A DNA stretch of 64,000 nucleotides from Sepiola atlantica (GCA_963556195.1 OY744519.1:111898145-111962144); one strand, 5' to 3'; shown: positions 10,775-23,812, numbered from the stretch's first letter. Notes: generated by a model from the sequence alone, not told the origin. Numbers and translations: made by a program.

Positions 10775-11729
10775 CGCAGGCCTGGATTTAAGAAGCTAGA
10801 CTCTTAGTATTGGAGGAACCAATGAAGTGGATTCCTGGATTCTGTCACGTCTCCCCTTTCCTTTTGTGCATACATGATCTCCCTGGCTCTACAAAGACCA
10901 GAATATTCTGCAACACCTTATTTTATGAATTTTATCGTCAAGAAATGCCACATAGTTCTGCTCGTGTTATCAGAAGGAAAACATATATTTCGTTCTGATG
11001 AGTATGTTTCTAATTCTTTTTTATGAAATATTTCATAGCATGAACATCTGATTTGATTACTTGTACAATCTGTCATAGTAAGAGATATAAACGTCTTTCC
11101 ATGACTTCTACATTAATGCAGATATGTACTTCATGATGGCGGACAAGCTGTCGATGCCAGCTGACTCATTTTCAAGACACAACTCTAAAAACAGTAAAAC
11201 AATACACAATTTATGGAAATGAATGTTGGCATCTAACTGCAGTGAGTGCAGTTTGGTGCCGGCATGTCCCAATCCATGCTCTAAATTAAACCAATGCAAC
11301 TCCCACTAAAAACTGAAGTCCTACTTGTGGATGGCTTACTCGTCTTTCTGCACTCATTACTATTAAAATGGAAAGGGTCAAAAGAAGAACAAGACAAAGA
11401 AAAGACAGATTTAGCACCACTGAAATCTGGTGATGAAGGTTAGCTCATTACATATGACAATGGAAACTTTAAGTGACAAAGATAGAATTCAGAATTGATT
11501 TATTTGTTGTGCATGTAATGTGGACTGTAGACCGAGTGTGCTGTACTTGAAGCCTGTTGAGTTTAGTGCATTACCATCCCTAATAACTTTGGAGATGGTA
11601 GGAATCCATTCTATCTCGTCCTAGATATAGGTGAAACAGTAGGGAGACAGACTACACTCTCAAGCATGGATAGACTTTTATGGACGTTTATTTCATATCA
11701 TCCTTATCTTTATCTTATCATTTTTTTGT
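10773..11729. other. No gene seen
   Basis: Unique-looking sequence with short unsupported open frames and no repeat I recognise. Confidence 0.5.
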
Positions 11730-12400
11730 TTAACTTTTGTTCACCCCAAACAAGACATGTTGCCACTGAAGCATATGATACTATTATGATAATGGCTAGA
11801 TTTATAAGTGGGCTACCTGGGTGGAAAGTTGGGCAACAAGATGTTTTTTCAAGTTACATTTAAATTTCTGCATGTTGATACAGTGTGGAGATAGGGAGCA
11901 AAGAGGGAATTCCAAAGGAGAACTGTTTAAGAAAAGAAACTGTCAGAGTGGAAACTATTCCCATATCTAGGGACTTCTGCAGTGAAAGGGTGAGATTTGG
12001 CTGCTAGGCGGGAGTGGGGGTAGGTCGGTAGTAGCTACATTGCGGGGGTACAAGTGCAGTAAGTTCACCGGAGCACTTTCCGTGGAAGTAAAACAAGCAC
12101 AGGGATGCAACACTGCAGCCATGCGACAGGAGTTGGAGCTTGGCAGACAGAATGATATCTATTAGGTTAGAAATTCTTTTTTGCACCCTGTCTAGTGGTT
12201 GGTGCACCAGCTTAGATGTGGCAACAATACTTCATGTATAGGTGAATGGTATTTTTTTAGAGATAGAGGATACTTATCACGATTGCTAATGATGTTAAGA
12301 ACAGGTGAAACAAAGTCAACGCGATTCAAGAGTTAGGGTAAAACAAACTTCTGTACGAATGGTGGTCTTAGTTAAAAGATCACCTGATCTAGTGAGTGTT
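11730..12400 (-). pseudogene. LINE 3' end (RT C-terminal region), family B
   Basis: The minus-strand frame at 12,004-12,207 reads PLDRVQKRISNLIDIILSAK, LLSHGCSVASLCLFYFHGKC and SGELTALVPP, the standard LINE 'LDR.Q.R...L......L.HRR.V..L.LFYRYFHG.CS.EL..LVP' sequence. It carries a 2-codon loss in 'FY(RY)FHG'. It continues to the same 3' tail as the copy at 8,890 (plus strand CACCCCAAACAAGACATGTT). Sequence beyond 12,210 continues upstream in the RT with stops. Confidence 0.75.
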
Positions 12401-12904
12401 TCCTGCGTGTATATGTGGGCATAGTTGTGCAACAGGTAGTTCAAATGGTCTAGCAGAATGGAAACTCTGAAATAACACCTGCAATACTAACATACCTTAC
12501 CTGATAGAGAGAGTGGGTCTTGTTCCACAAAATGCATTGTTCACTTCAAACAAATTCATGTGTGGAGGTAATCTAACAATTCTGGCAGTCATTCTCGTTA
12601 ATGAGCGAATACTATGAATGCATTAGATTAGATGAATTATTGCATAATCATTAGCATCTATTTAGTAAATTACTCCAGGGGTCAGACAGTTTAAATTTAA
12701 TATAAATATAGAAATAGTGTTGACACAGAAATAAACACTTCATTGGGAATCTCAATTTCATGTAATGCATATTTAATGTGTAACAGGAAACCAAATAGCA
12801 TCAAGAAATATTAATTTCTGTTTCTACATTATTTCTAGACAAACATATAAATTGTATGAAATGCTCTCTTTTTAGAAGTAATAGAAATTCTAAGTATATA
12901 TATA

Positions 12905-12945
12905 TTTATACTAGCTGTACCCACTCGGCGTCGCCCAAGGGTTTG
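12905..12945 (-). mobile_element. Helitron-like 3' terminus
   Basis: On the minus strand, CCTTGGGCGACGCCGAGTGG forms the terminal hairpin, followed by GTACAG and CTAGT (12,910-12,914), then A/T-rich flank. The body would extend to higher coordinates (to about 13,215) but has no coding content. Confidence 0.5.
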
Positions 12946-13829
12946 TAATTTGATTTTTGTTTTTGTTTTGCTTTGGTTTTCCTTTTTTTTTTGTTTTCAC
13001 CAGATTACTATATTATTTCATTTTTTGCTCAAAAATTCAAAGCCAGAAATGACTTTCTTATCGAATTTGACAGTTTTCCAAATTCTATCCCAATTAGAAG
13101 AGTAAAAAAATAACTTTTTTTTTTGTTTTTCAAGTATTTACTTTTATTTTTTGAGTGGGGTCATAAAAGACAAGTAACCCCAGTCTAACAGACTCCCTAG
13201 CCGGAACAAGTAATTTCCGAAAGAAACTAAAGTGAAATACATTTGTTTTGTGGAAAGAACATGCTACAAAGATAAAAACGAAAAATTGCTTGTCAGAATC
13301 AAATATAGACTTGTCAACTTAAATTCTATTGATGACAAACTGAGAATCAGACTGGCTTCACTTTATATATTAGGTATATACATACAGACATATATATGTG
13401 TGCGTGTGTTTATATATATGTTTCTGCATCCTCACATATGCTTGCTCTCTCTCATCACGTTTCTTTTACTTATCTTCTCCTTTTCTGTGGCTTTGTAGGT
13501 GACTTCTTTTCAGACAAATGTAGATCTGCATAACTGTTAACATGATAATTCCCACGGAATTGATGGGTTGCCTTGTGAAATCTTTTTTGTCTTTAGCTGG
13601 TTCACACAAGTTGTCCTACGGGGTCTTTGGGAAATATTTTGGGTAATTGTCTTTTGAGCATCTATGTAACCAGCATTCAAAAGAAATGCACATTGACATA
13701 ATTTACACATCCAGCTTTTGATGTTTACACTTAAAATGTGCACATCTTCCTTCTCGGATTGATGCATGAGTTAATTGTGTTCCAAATGATGTTCTTCAAA
13801 AGTCCTAAAATTGTCTTTTCTATTAGCTA

Positions 13830-15600
13830 GCTCCTACTAGCTGTTCTTGATGCTGTCCGTTTACTTATTCTTCAGATTTTTGTGGGGAACGTTTTTGCTC
13901 GGTGTAAAATAGTTACTTGAAGAGTCTACAGCATTCATTGTGAATCACATGCCCTCATCATCATCAGCAGCAGTGAAGTTCTATAGCAGCTACGTCAAAA
14001 AGCAACAGCTCCCTGTGAAAAGACTAAAGGACACTTCAGCCAGGATAACCATCACCACTATCCTACGGTAACAATCTATCATCTTTCACTCACTGAATCA
14101 TGAACTCTTCTTAACGATCACATATCTATTTCTTTGAAATAAATGTTACCTTTATATTTTGCTGCACACACGAGTTTATTTTTCCTTCTTTCTCATTGCT
14201 ATATGTATGTCTGTGTCTCCTTTCTTAGTTGTAAAACCGATTTCCAGCAACCGGCACCTGCAACATGCTTTACAAATTTAAGTAGACATAATACCATTTC
14301 CAATTATTATCTACAGTGAATTTCTGTTTAGTGTGTCAAACGCTTTTGTCAAATAAATAACGGTCTGATACAAAGGGGTACATTACTTGGTGCAATTCTC
14401 TTATAGCTGCCTTTCAGCAAATATCATATCAATTGTCTTTCTTCCACTTCTAAAACCTCTCTGTGATTCTGGAATAGCGAATGGACAATTATATCCCTGC
14501 AGCCTGTTACCAACAGAACAGCCTTCAATAGAGTGATACCACAGTAGTTACCTCATATCGATTTATCACCTTTGAATAACAGGATACAATCTTACCCTAA
14601 CCCTAACAATCGATCTAATCTTGGATAATAAGAGTCCCATTCCAACCATTCATGACAAACGTTGTTATCACTTCTATTATGTTCTTGCTTTCTACCGTCA
14701 ACATCTTGACTGCAATACCATTTAGAACAGGTTCATTGCCAGAATTAATCTGTTTAGTTACAAGTTCTATTTCATCAGAAGAAGGTAATCGATCCATTCG
14801 GTGCACTATGTCATACTTCAAGAGGTTCCATCATTGACTGAAGTAGCATGCTCTATTCTCAAAAACATGGAATATTTTTCTGTGGGTTCCATAGTTGACT
14901 TCTAAAGGGTGGTTGAGCAAGTCTTTTGATCGTTTGAGGACATTCTTTTAATATGTATATAATCCTTAGATATCAGAAGTGATACTTAGAATGTCGGTAC
15001 TCCTGTATCGATGAGTAGAACACCTAAAAATATTTGGTATTAAAAGATTGTTGCATATCGGAAGTTATGTTCCTCTACCTGCCATTTCTTCCTGCAAAGT
15101 GTACATGGCAGGATTAATTTGTGCTCCTTGTAGGCTTTCTCGTTAGCATGATTCTGACTCGGTGCTTTTTTCATTCAGAGTGTCCTTGTTTTTAGTAGTT
15201 ATCTGATATTAGAATCGTAGTCATCAAACTGGTCTCACTGTTTCCTAGTTCTTAAATGAACTATTTCAACTTCCACTCAGTTAACCTGATCTCTAAACTT
15301 CTCCCAGGTTGAGACTATTAAGCTTTTTAATCAAGGCTGCACAGACATCTGTCTGTTTGAGTCTGATGTCATCAATTTGTATTGACAACTTTCCTCCACC
15401 CATACAAATTTCAAATATGGATACACATCTTGAAGTTTCCCCTCAGTAGTTGCTGTAAGTGCCACCTTCTATACTATGAAACATACACAAATCACTCAAA
15501 TCTTGCTTTAAAGTGATAATGAAGTCTATTATATGGGTATGCTTTGATCTTGGTTGATATCCAGAAAATTGGTGTTTGTGTCCGAAAAAAATGATGCATG
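13830..15600 (-). pseudogene. Large decayed LINE fragment (RT N-terminal half and upstream)
   Basis: The clearest part is 14,230-14,840 on the minus strand. DRLPSSDEIELVTKQINSG and NGIAVKMLTVESKNIIEVIT correspond to the RT entry 'PPS.DE...AI..LK.GKAPG.DGI..E.LK.G'. After frame changes come DCILLFKGDKSI and the 'NYRGITLL' line, 'PESQRGFR.GRSTID', and a remnant of the 'VDLTKAFDTVNR' motif. Upstream (14,870-15,600) the reading is weaker, with the phrase 'LKECPQTIKRLAQPP' typical of the linker before the RT. Many stops mark it as an old fossil. The clade cannot be fixed by eye. Confidence 0.55.
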
Positions 15601-17517
15601 TAAATTTCATGTAATGAGGTTACAATGGGGGTCCAAACTTTAAAGAAAACTCCTCCTCAACAACAGCATAATAAACACTCAGCTGTCCAAAATTCAGCTC
15701 ACCATTTACTTTTAATCTGTCTTTTTTAAAGGTAGTTGGTCTCAGCACATGCAAATTAGTTGTTCATGCATGCAGATTAGTTTAATTTAAAAAAATGGGC
15801 AATTATGAACACAAGTTCTTTTCTGTCTGGAAAACAAGTGTCCAACACGCAAAACATCTAACACGCATCAAAGCTTGTAAATTTTCGTGTTCAACTTAAT
15901 TGTTACAGTTTGTGCTTTTTATGGAAAAACTTATTGTAAATGATCATGTTAAATTCCGAGAACAATTCGAACAACCTCAAACTGCTTGCATTCATACCAC
16001 TAACGTCAAAATGAATGATTATGCCGATATGTCACAATCGATATCCACATGAGTATTAAAATCGCCATAGCGATTGTTTGTCATAAACCGGTGTTGACAT
16101 TATAACAGTATAAAGAAATTCAAAGAAATAATCAAGAAGAGTAAAGCGCTCTTCTGTAGGGCGAGTGTAAAGATAGAAAAGATTGTTGCACATCGGCCGT
16201 GTGCAAGAGGGACGAGTGCCTCCATAATTCAATCATTCATGCCAAAAAGACATCCCATGTTTTTGAGATTAGATGTTCCAATGGATAAACTCTCTCTGTT
16301 CGGCTTTAAGTTTACCTCGCCTCAAAAGGGTGAATCACAATACCTCGGTTAACTGATCCTCTCTTGCTAGACATTTTCCTTATAGAGCTGCGATGTCAAT
16401 GTACAATCGTTGAAGTTCTTTGATTTGGATGTCTGGACGAGTTTCTCTACAAGACCATTCTAATGTTCCAGCAGCAGATGTTCCGTTTGATTCACTCTTT
16501 TAAATAGATTTTATAGTTCAGTTTATTATTATTACTAGTATTATCATTATTCTAATTTTATTCTTCCTGCTTGAGTGCATTAGCAGCAAGAGACTGACCA
16601 ATGTTAATGTGACAGACAATTTTTGGTGCATCTTTTCCAGACATTTGTGTGAGTAGTGCTTTCCTAAACACGATTGTACAGTTAACAACCTCCGCAGAAG
16701 ATGGTCTCTGTGTCAAAATGAATACCAAACAACAATGTTCACCATTAACGAAAAGCTAGCATTTATCATTTAACATTTAAAATTTGTTTTTCCTATCTAA
16801 ATAAAAAGACGCGTCACGTTTGTAAAATTTATTTTTGTTGTAATCAGTTTTGAAAATTTCGGTTAGAAAAGACGAAATGAAATTTAAATTCCTTAGTTTC
16901 TGTAAGTATTCTAACAAAAATCATTACTTAACAAAACTTGAGCCATTATTTTATATAAATCATTAACTTAATTAACTGAAATTTCTTCATCTATTGTTAA
17001 GTGAAAGCGAATAGAAACACTTAGTATAGATAGAAACATATTTTGAATGCGTGTCACATAGAGCAATAGGAAAATAAAAATTAAGATGGCGATGTTAAAC
17101 AGAAAACAGATTCGCAGAAAATGAACATGATAGAGAAAGAATACGAACGATATTTTAAAGGTGGAGTTCACTTCGATGATTTTGGGTGAAATAATTATTT
17201 ATGTATTTATATGAAAATATTATATTTGTTATAGTATTATTTGTTATGCAGGAAAGAAAAATGCATTTTGAAATTATTATGTTACTATGGACTATATGGC
17301 AAAATTAAATTATATCTTTTATTAAATAGTAAAACATAGTAATTTGAGTTGCAGGAATAGTACATGTGATTTAGGGAGTGACTTCTCTTTCTTATTTTAA
17401 ATCTCACAAAAAAATAAAATATTGATCAGGACTAAATATCAAAATCGAACGAAATGTTTGGAGCAACGTATTCCCTGTGTCAATAACGAAATAGTTTTCT
17501 ATGTCAAGCTTTTGCGA

Positions 17518-17549
<32 letters not shown>

Positions 17550-18372
17550 CATAATATAAAATGAAATAATAAAATAAGGTGCGAATCAAATTTTAGAATT
17601 CAATGTTCAGGCAAAGTGCCTTAAAGTCCTTAACTAATGAGTTTTCAAAGATAATTCTTCTCCTCAGAGAACCATTACCGCAGTGACATTACTGCAAGTA
17701 ATAAAATTAAACTTTGAAAATATACAAAAATATATATAAAAATACATAAAAGTATATACAACATCAAATATATCAGCCCAAAAATAGTTTTTTGTTAAAG
17801 CTATACATTTCATCCAAGTCATACAATTTAAAACAAATTAAGGAAAGATATCCAAGAGGTTGATTGAAAATTGGTTCAGGTGGTGAGTGGTAGTCCAAAA
17901 ACGAAAAAAATATCCAGGCAAGAAATCTATCCGCAACCGATGTAGTAAATGATAGTGAAAAATGTATCCAAGGTTTATGCTAATTAATAAAACGATAAAG
18001 AAACCAAATCATATAAAAAGCTCAGAAAACTCACCTGGTGTTGAATATTATAATGTTCAAAATTCAGGGTTCTTATGAGTTGATCGGAGTAGTGCAAACC
18101 ATAAGTCGCTAGTTAAATGAAATCTCCGCTAAATCCAATTCGAATAAAATTAAATTGACCTGATGTATTCGGCCATTTTTTCTCCCGGGTTCGATAAAAA
18201 TTATTCCAATGAATAAAGTTACATTCGAAGGTAATCACTCTCCCGCAAGTCAAGTAAACAGAACCTATTCTCCCCGATAAGAAGACTCTATCCAGTATAT
18301 TGAGCTTCAGTTTTATCCAGATGTTTCACTAATTAAAGATATTAGTTGCCTCTTATATTTTTTGTTCGATTA

Positions 18373-18415
<43 letters not shown>

Positions 18416-19389
18416 AAGGGACTAAATTGTAAACTTCGATAATACTTTCTGTTTTGGGGCTACACTATTCTTATTTCAAATATCAGTTAAAACATAGCTC
18501 TCTCTCTATATATATATATATTTATAACTTTATTACTATTTCATATATATACTTATATTATAAAATAATATATTATGCATACATATATATTTTTCAATAT
18601 TTACTTCAAAAGTGTTCAAAACAGTATCAGCCTGATGCTTTTCCAAGGAAATGAAACATAATCGTTTCTGTGTTACTTACTTGCGATAAGTATATTTTTA
18701 TACTACTATAAATTTACACACACAAATATATATATATATATATACACGTTGTGTATGTGTGTGTATTTCTGCAGATATATATTAAGAGCAAAAGAGAGAT
18801 ATCCATATGCTCCATGTGAGATGTCCCCTTGAAATAAAAAAAATAGCTATGAGCATATATCAACGAGATAGAATCGTTTTTTATTATTTGAAATGAGTTT
18901 ACTTAAGTTTTTGTCTAAAAATAAACTTATTTTCTTTTTCAGAGAGAAAAACATCAATCACTTTGTCATTTTCAAGTGAACTGAATTTTCACTTGTTTTT
19001 TTTTATACATTCTGTTATTTTACAGTCGAGCTGATTACCCATTTATCAAGTGAATGACCTTAAAGTGGCTCCCTATGTTGATCAGTCCATTTCTTATTAT
19101 AGATCAAGGATAAACTGATGGCATAATCGTTATGCCACCCACTGTTCCCACAAAATCATCAATTATCCTTTTTTCTGATATTTCGAATTCCATGTGGCTG
19201 TGGGCAATTTAAGCTTTGTGTACTAACCATTATTGGTTTTTAACTGTTCAACTATAGATTTAAAGATAACACATTTAATATAACCAAAATACACTTCTTT
19301 CTTGTTGGCCTTCTTTAAGGTTAGTTTAATTTATGTGTTTAGATCACATATCCTCCTCCTTTGGGTCATTGCAATGACAATTGTCCCTG
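15601..19389. other. Long stretch without recognised genes; several (TA)n arrays
   Basis: I see no coding or transposon protein signal. (TA)n arrays lie at about 17,519-17,547, 18,379-18,411, 18,508-18,520 and 18,727-18,743. An 'AAGAGTAAAGCGCTCTT' imperfect palindrome is at 16,138-16,154. Confidence 0.5.
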
Positions 19390-19705
19390 TTTGAGAGTAG
19401 AGTTAAACACAAAGTCGGATTTTAATGTGGGGAAAATCCAGCTCCCTAAAAAGGGGCACTGGATTAAACAAAAATTAAAATCGCCTTAGTCTAGAAGGAT
19501 CTCTCCTTCACTGAGTGATGATAGAATAAGATAATGTGTAGTATGAGAACAGATCGTACAGTTTTATCGTAGCCAAAAGGCCAAAGAATTATGTCTATTC
19601 TAAGGATATCAGAGGACAACCTCATGTGAAAAAAATTGCTTTAGTCTAAAAAGATTTCTCCTTTACTAACCCAGAACAGAACAGATACTACACTTTGAAT
19701 TATAT
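19390..19705 (-). repeat. U2 snRNA-headed repeat, decayed, with two U2-like heads
   Basis: On the minus strand, two pieces resemble the 5' end of U2 snRNA. One is at about 19,548-19,597 (GGCCTTTTGGCTACGAT with TCTGTTCTC downstream). The other is at about 19,675-19,700 (AAAGTGTAGTATCTGTTCTG). Each is followed on that strand by a similar body (AAGGAGA.ATC.TT.TAGACTAA), so the unit is duplicated. The far end has ACTTTGTGTTTAACTCTACT, comparable to the CCTTGTG(C/T)CTAACT tail of the copy at 22,060-22,383. Confidence 0.5.
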
Positions 19706-19858
19706 GGGAAAAAATATAAAATATGCATTTCATTGATAAAATTTATCAGACAAGATCGCCTGTGTCTGTGTTTCTTGCTTATACATAATTTTTATAAATA
19801 CACGTTGAAGTATAAATATTACTTTTTTTATTTATTTCTTAGTAATGAGTCACTGTAA

Positions 19859-20155
19859 GGACCCGTGGCGCAGTGGATATAGTACTAAGTAAAATTCAGT
19901 TCTAAGTGACAGTTATCTGAAGGTGGAAGGTACAATCTTCAGTGCAGCGATACGAATAATTGCGAATTACTGACGACTTCTCATGGCTGACGGAACAAGA
20001 GCATTCTATTAAATTAATTAAATAAAGAGTACCGTTCGAAATTCCGTCCAGATTCCCTAGTTTGACAGAAATATTCTCGAGTTTGAAAAGATACACCTGA
20101 AGCGGCCGAAACGTTGTGATGCTAACACTCAAGATGTAGTCCAAATAATCGAAAT
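19859..20155 (+). repeat. tRNA-headed repeat F1 with hammerhead-like motif, copy a
   Basis: It starts ACCCGTGGCGCAGTGGATA, a tRNA-like 5' half including an A box. A degenerate B box follows at about 19,927, then a body of about 150 bp with TCATGGCTGACGGAACAAGA. Near the 3' end is CCTGAAG, then CGGCCGAAACGTT. The tail reads AGTCCAAATAATCGAAATTA. Other copies are at 23,328, 29,692 and 29,941 (minus). It is inferred to be a SINE-like retroposon transcribed by Pol III. Confidence 0.65.
20092..20125 (+). ncRNA. Hammerhead-like remnant in F1 copy a
   Basis: CAC-CTGAAG, then CGGCC, GAAAC, GTT, GTG. The CAC and GTG strands can pair as stem I around the core. Stem II is shortened by a deletion compared with the other copies, so this copy is probably inactive. 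It is the only copy that keeps the C of CTGA. Confidence 0.35.
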
Positions 20156-20164
20156 TATACAAAA

Positions 20165-20830
20165 GAGTCACTGCTTATCAAGGCCCAAAGGCCACTCGAG
20201 GATAAAGGTTAAAGAGTTTGTCAGGTGGACTGAGACAACACTGTGAGGATTGGTAACTAGGGTGTAAACTGGGTAGAATTTGAATATTTAAGAAGACGGC
20301 TACATAAGAATTTGTTTACATTGAACTTGAATTCGACTATGTTTAGTTAGCTGGGAAGCAGACCCGTGATATTGTGTTCTGGGAAAAAGACTTTGCTCAT
20401 GGAAGTTCCGTTTAATTTTAAATACAAAGAGGGAGAAAGGGAAATTATTGACAGTGGTTGTAGCTAAACTAGTTTTTGTTGTGAATGTTTTACAGGGTAG
20501 AACCATAGATTCGAGCTAAGTCGAGCACCTACCATGAAAATAACGATAGAGCAAGAAAGACTAGCAACATCTCTTCTGTGAGAAAGTGACAATAGGTAAT
20601 AAAAACGGACATCCCCCACTAAATTTCGAAGTCAGTTTTGTAATCTGTCAAGGCAGGAAAGGGTGCTCAGAGCGGCACCTCCCCAGATGTGACAACAGTA
20701 CTCTATCTTAGGACGTATTTGACTCTTATGCAGGTAGAAGATTGTATTAGCCGTGAAATACCTTCTGGGGTGGTAGAATTGCTCTAGAAACGAAGCACCT
20801 GTCAATAGATTCACTCGTCCTGTGTGATAT
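20165..20830 (-). pseudogene. LINE RT C-terminal fragment, family C
   Basis: The minus-strand frame at 20,632-20,814 reads LHKSQIRPKIEYCCHIWGGA then LSTLSCLDRLQN, the classical LINE line 'L.KSQIRP.MEYC.H.W.GA....L..LDRLQ'. Lower on the strand, KIKRNFHEQSLFPRTQ recalls the 'SFFPRT' C-terminal block. Frames are broken in several places. It abuts F1 copy a on its left. Confidence 0.75.
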
Positions 20831-22059
20831 TACAGTCAGCACATCAGTTGTTGATCTTGCAGGACGAAATTAATCGAATATTTATTGAAATAAAAAATAA
20901 AATAAGGTAAAACTAAAATGAATATTTAAAAATCATATTTAAAAAATATAAACATTGGTCAATATTTTTTAACAATACCCCCCCCCCCCTTCCTTCGCCC
21001 CGATTGATTGCTACCCTGAAGGCGGGTAGGTTTTGTTAGTGAAAACTAAAAATGTCGCCTTGGCCTTTTTATGTGTACTATACTACACTTTATTTTTTTC
21101 ACAATTATTCAGTGACGAATAAACCTTGTGTCTAACTGTGCCCTCGTGGGGAGGCAAGTAAATAGGCACTTGCATTTGCTAAATAACTTTGGACACCTGA
21201 ATATTTGAATAAAGTCTTGTTTGGGGATAATTTGAACTGGAACAATTTTCAGAAAACACTTAAAGACTTTTTAAAATCATGAAATATTTCACCAATTCAG
21301 ATGATTTCGGGTGTCATGTTCATGCGATAGCGCCTTATAAGAATGCGTAATCTCTTCAACCAAATCAAATATAAGTTTAAATTATGTTTCTTTTATTTAA
21401 CTAATCCAGTTTAAATTCATAAAGTATTTTTAAGACAGCAAATTAGATGTTTATTCTTATGTCTGTACTGCCCTAAAAATAATTACTTTTATTTAATTTT
21501 GTTTTGTTATTTTCTGTCATTTCTTTTCTAGACATAATTTACAAGTTGTACTGATAGGATATCAATATATGTGACTAAAACTCTGAAGTTGTTGCTATCT
21601 TGTTACCGTGCATACTTTTCATCTGTACATGAATGTTTTAGATGGTGGGAGGAAGGGCAAATAATGTAAATAAACGACGAATTATAAGAATAGTGTTAAG
21701 AGGAATGGAAGTATCCAAATAATAAATATAAAGAGAGGGGAAAGAGAGAAGGAGAGAGGGGAAAAAGAAAAAGGAGGAAGGAGAAGAGAGAAGGAGAGAG
21801 AGGCAAAAGAGAAAGTATGAAGAGAAAGGGTCTATTACAACATAAGAATAGAGACAGATGGCATATTATGACATCACAATGTACTTCAACACAGACAATT
21901 ATATGTTCTGTGAAGCAGAGCCAAACCAAAATTATTCTGACGTCATAAAACATTTATTTTTTGACTTTTATTTGTTAAATCTTTTGACTTTCTAATCCTT
22001 GTAAAAACATGATTATCAATCAATGTCAAATTTAAGTTACTACATATCTAATGATATTT
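20831..22059. other. No gene seen; purine-rich tract and a repeat-tail motif
   Basis: At 21,125-21,170 the plus strand reads CCTTGTGTCTAACTGTGCCC then TCGTGGGGAGGCAAGTAAAT. This is the same tail motif seen at 50,728-50,777 (minus) and, altered, at the end of the U2-headed repeat. A G/A-rich tract lies at 21,728-21,832. A C homopolymer is at about 20,981-20,990. Confidence 0.5.
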
Positions 22060-22383
22060 ATTTACTCCTTCGCTAGGAGTTAGGCACAAGGCCAGTTTTA
22101 TCTTACTCCCACAAGTAAGATGTGACCACAGCTTGGGTCGAGTAAGTGGGGTTAAAAGCCAGCGCTCGAGAGGTGAGCACTCTGGCCATTTAAAAATTGC
22201 CTGGGCAGCCCCGTCGGCATTCCCCGGTAGGGGCGCCTCAGACAGTAAGCAATAAACTTACTTCTCCCCAAAGAGGGGAGGCGAAGCCTGGGAGGGTGGA
22301 CCTCCTAGAACTGCACAGGACAGGCGTGCAGTATCCATCGGAACAGATACTACACTTTGATCTTAGCCAAAAGGCCGAGACCG
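22060..22383 (-). repeat. U2 snRNA-headed repeat (best copy)
   Basis: On the minus strand about 40 nt match the 5' end of U2 snRNA almost exactly: CTCGGCCTTTTGGCTAAGAT followed by CAAAGTGTAGTATCTGTTC. This covers the region that contains the branch-site-pairing sequence. The first six U2 bases are changed, and everything after TCTGTTC differs from U2. The body is GC-rich with small hairpins (CTGCAC/GTGCAG, AGGC-TTC-GCCT, CCCC-TCTT-GGGG, CCCC-TACC-GGGG). It ends at CCTTGTGCCTAACTCC and AGTAAATAAATA. It therefore cannot act as U2. It resembles a snRNA-derived SINE. Confidence 0.6.
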
Positions 22384-23327
22384 AATGGATCATGGATGAT
22401 CTAGCATTATTATACAACTCTATAGTGAGCACTGTGATCACAAATGCTGCAAATTTCATTGTAGTTTGAGCAATTATATCATTGCTTATTATTATAAATA
22501 TAAAGAAACAGTTTTATAGTTGTTTGCTGTTATGTTTTACTCATCTTGTGCTGCCTCAAGACGAAACAACACAGCATTAAAATTGATGCTCGATGAAATT
22601 AAATAGCGAAAAGCAAAACTTTATTTTTCTCAAAAATTATCAAAATAGTGTGCATACACATATAAAACAAAAATGTCCATTTCCACAAAGAAAATATTTT
22701 GAAGGCCAAAGTCAAATGCATGCACTTGAACTCAAACGATTTATACCTCACCACAAAGTGGTTCTTATTATTTTAATTCTCTTTTAGGTCATTTATATCG
22801 TTGATTAACAGGAGCCAATATATTTGTCTATAGCCCCTGACGCAAACTTTCTTAGTGTTTGTAGTGTCAAAGTTGGAATAGAATGATGCTCATATTCTGA
22901 TTGCTACGATAATTCAAAAGTGCCGAAATGTAATGGCCGAACAGACCAAAAGTTGCACGTCTCCAACTGAAACGATTTCGAACACAAAACTGTTATATCA
23001 AATAACTCTCTCGCAACAAATGACATTGCCGCTAGAGACGCTCCATGTTCTCTCGAACAGGCAAACCATCCGCTTTATATGGATCACTAAATAATGAATC
23101 ATTTGTAACCTGGAGGTCGATAGTTCGATTCAGCTTCATCGCATTTCAGTTTTAATATTTAAAAGTCCAGTCCATTATAAATCTTGCCTTTCAAGGCTTT
23201 TTATATGCAGAACAGTGGATTCTGTCGTTTACTTTTGGGGGTGAGTCGACTTTGCCCATTACAATGTTTGAATTCTGACTAGAAAAAATGTTGATCACAG
23301 TAAAAAAGTTTCAGAATATTTAAGACG
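22384..23327. other. No gene seen; weak tRNA-like string
   Basis: AT-rich sequence. At about 23,078-23,145 there is a weak tRNA-like arrangement ending in TAGTTCGATTCAG. Nothing else is recognised. Confidence 0.4.
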
Positions 23328-23685
23328 AAAATTGAAACGTGGCGCAACAGATAAAGTGCTAAGTTATAATCAGTTCTAAGTGACAGTTTTCTGGAGGTTG
23401 AAGGTTCAATCCTCAGTACAGGTGATACTAAGGATATAATGAAAATTACTTAAGACTTCTACCCGGTCATTATTGCCGGAACAAGAACAATCTCCCTCTG
23501 TCGATTAAATAAAGGATTCAGTTTGAAATTCAGTACAGATTCTTGAGTTCGACAGAAAGATGTCTGAGTTCGACAAGACGCATTTGAAGAAGATCGGTGG
23601 TTACATTGATCGAAACCTTGTGAGAATAACATTCAAGATGAAAACAGTAGTCCGAATAATCCAAATATTACATACCGAAAAAGTG
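23328..23685 (+). repeat. tRNA-headed repeat F1, copy b (full length)
   Basis: ACGTGGCGCAACAGATAAAG (A-box side) and GGTTCAATCC at 23,403-23,412 (canonical B box) form the tRNA-like head. The body and the AGTCCGAATAATCCAAATAT tail match copy a. The open frame starting at 23,560 lies inside the repeat and is not a gene. Confidence 0.7.
23579..23628 (+). ncRNA. Hammerhead-like motif in F1 copy b
   Basis: TTGAAGA at 23,584-23,590 (C to T in the first core base), an extra A, stem II GATC/GATC enclosing GGTGGTTACATT, GAAAC, then CTTGTGAG. Stem II pairs although its sequence differs from other copies, which is suggestive of a real helix. The core change would be expected to kill cleavage in this copy. 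Confidence 0.35.
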
Positions 23686-23812
23686 TTGGATGGCAAATAT
23701 ATGAGGTTGATTTTATGCCATATTTTACCATCTTTGTATGTGGGAAAAGCGACGGTTTAGTTGTATTACCAAAATCTAACATCCATAATGATTGCAAAAT
23801 GAAAAAGACTGG

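Noticed and set aside
22321..22383. U2 snRNA gene
   Set aside because: Only about 40 nt match. The Sm site and the 3' stem-loops are absent and the 5' end is changed.
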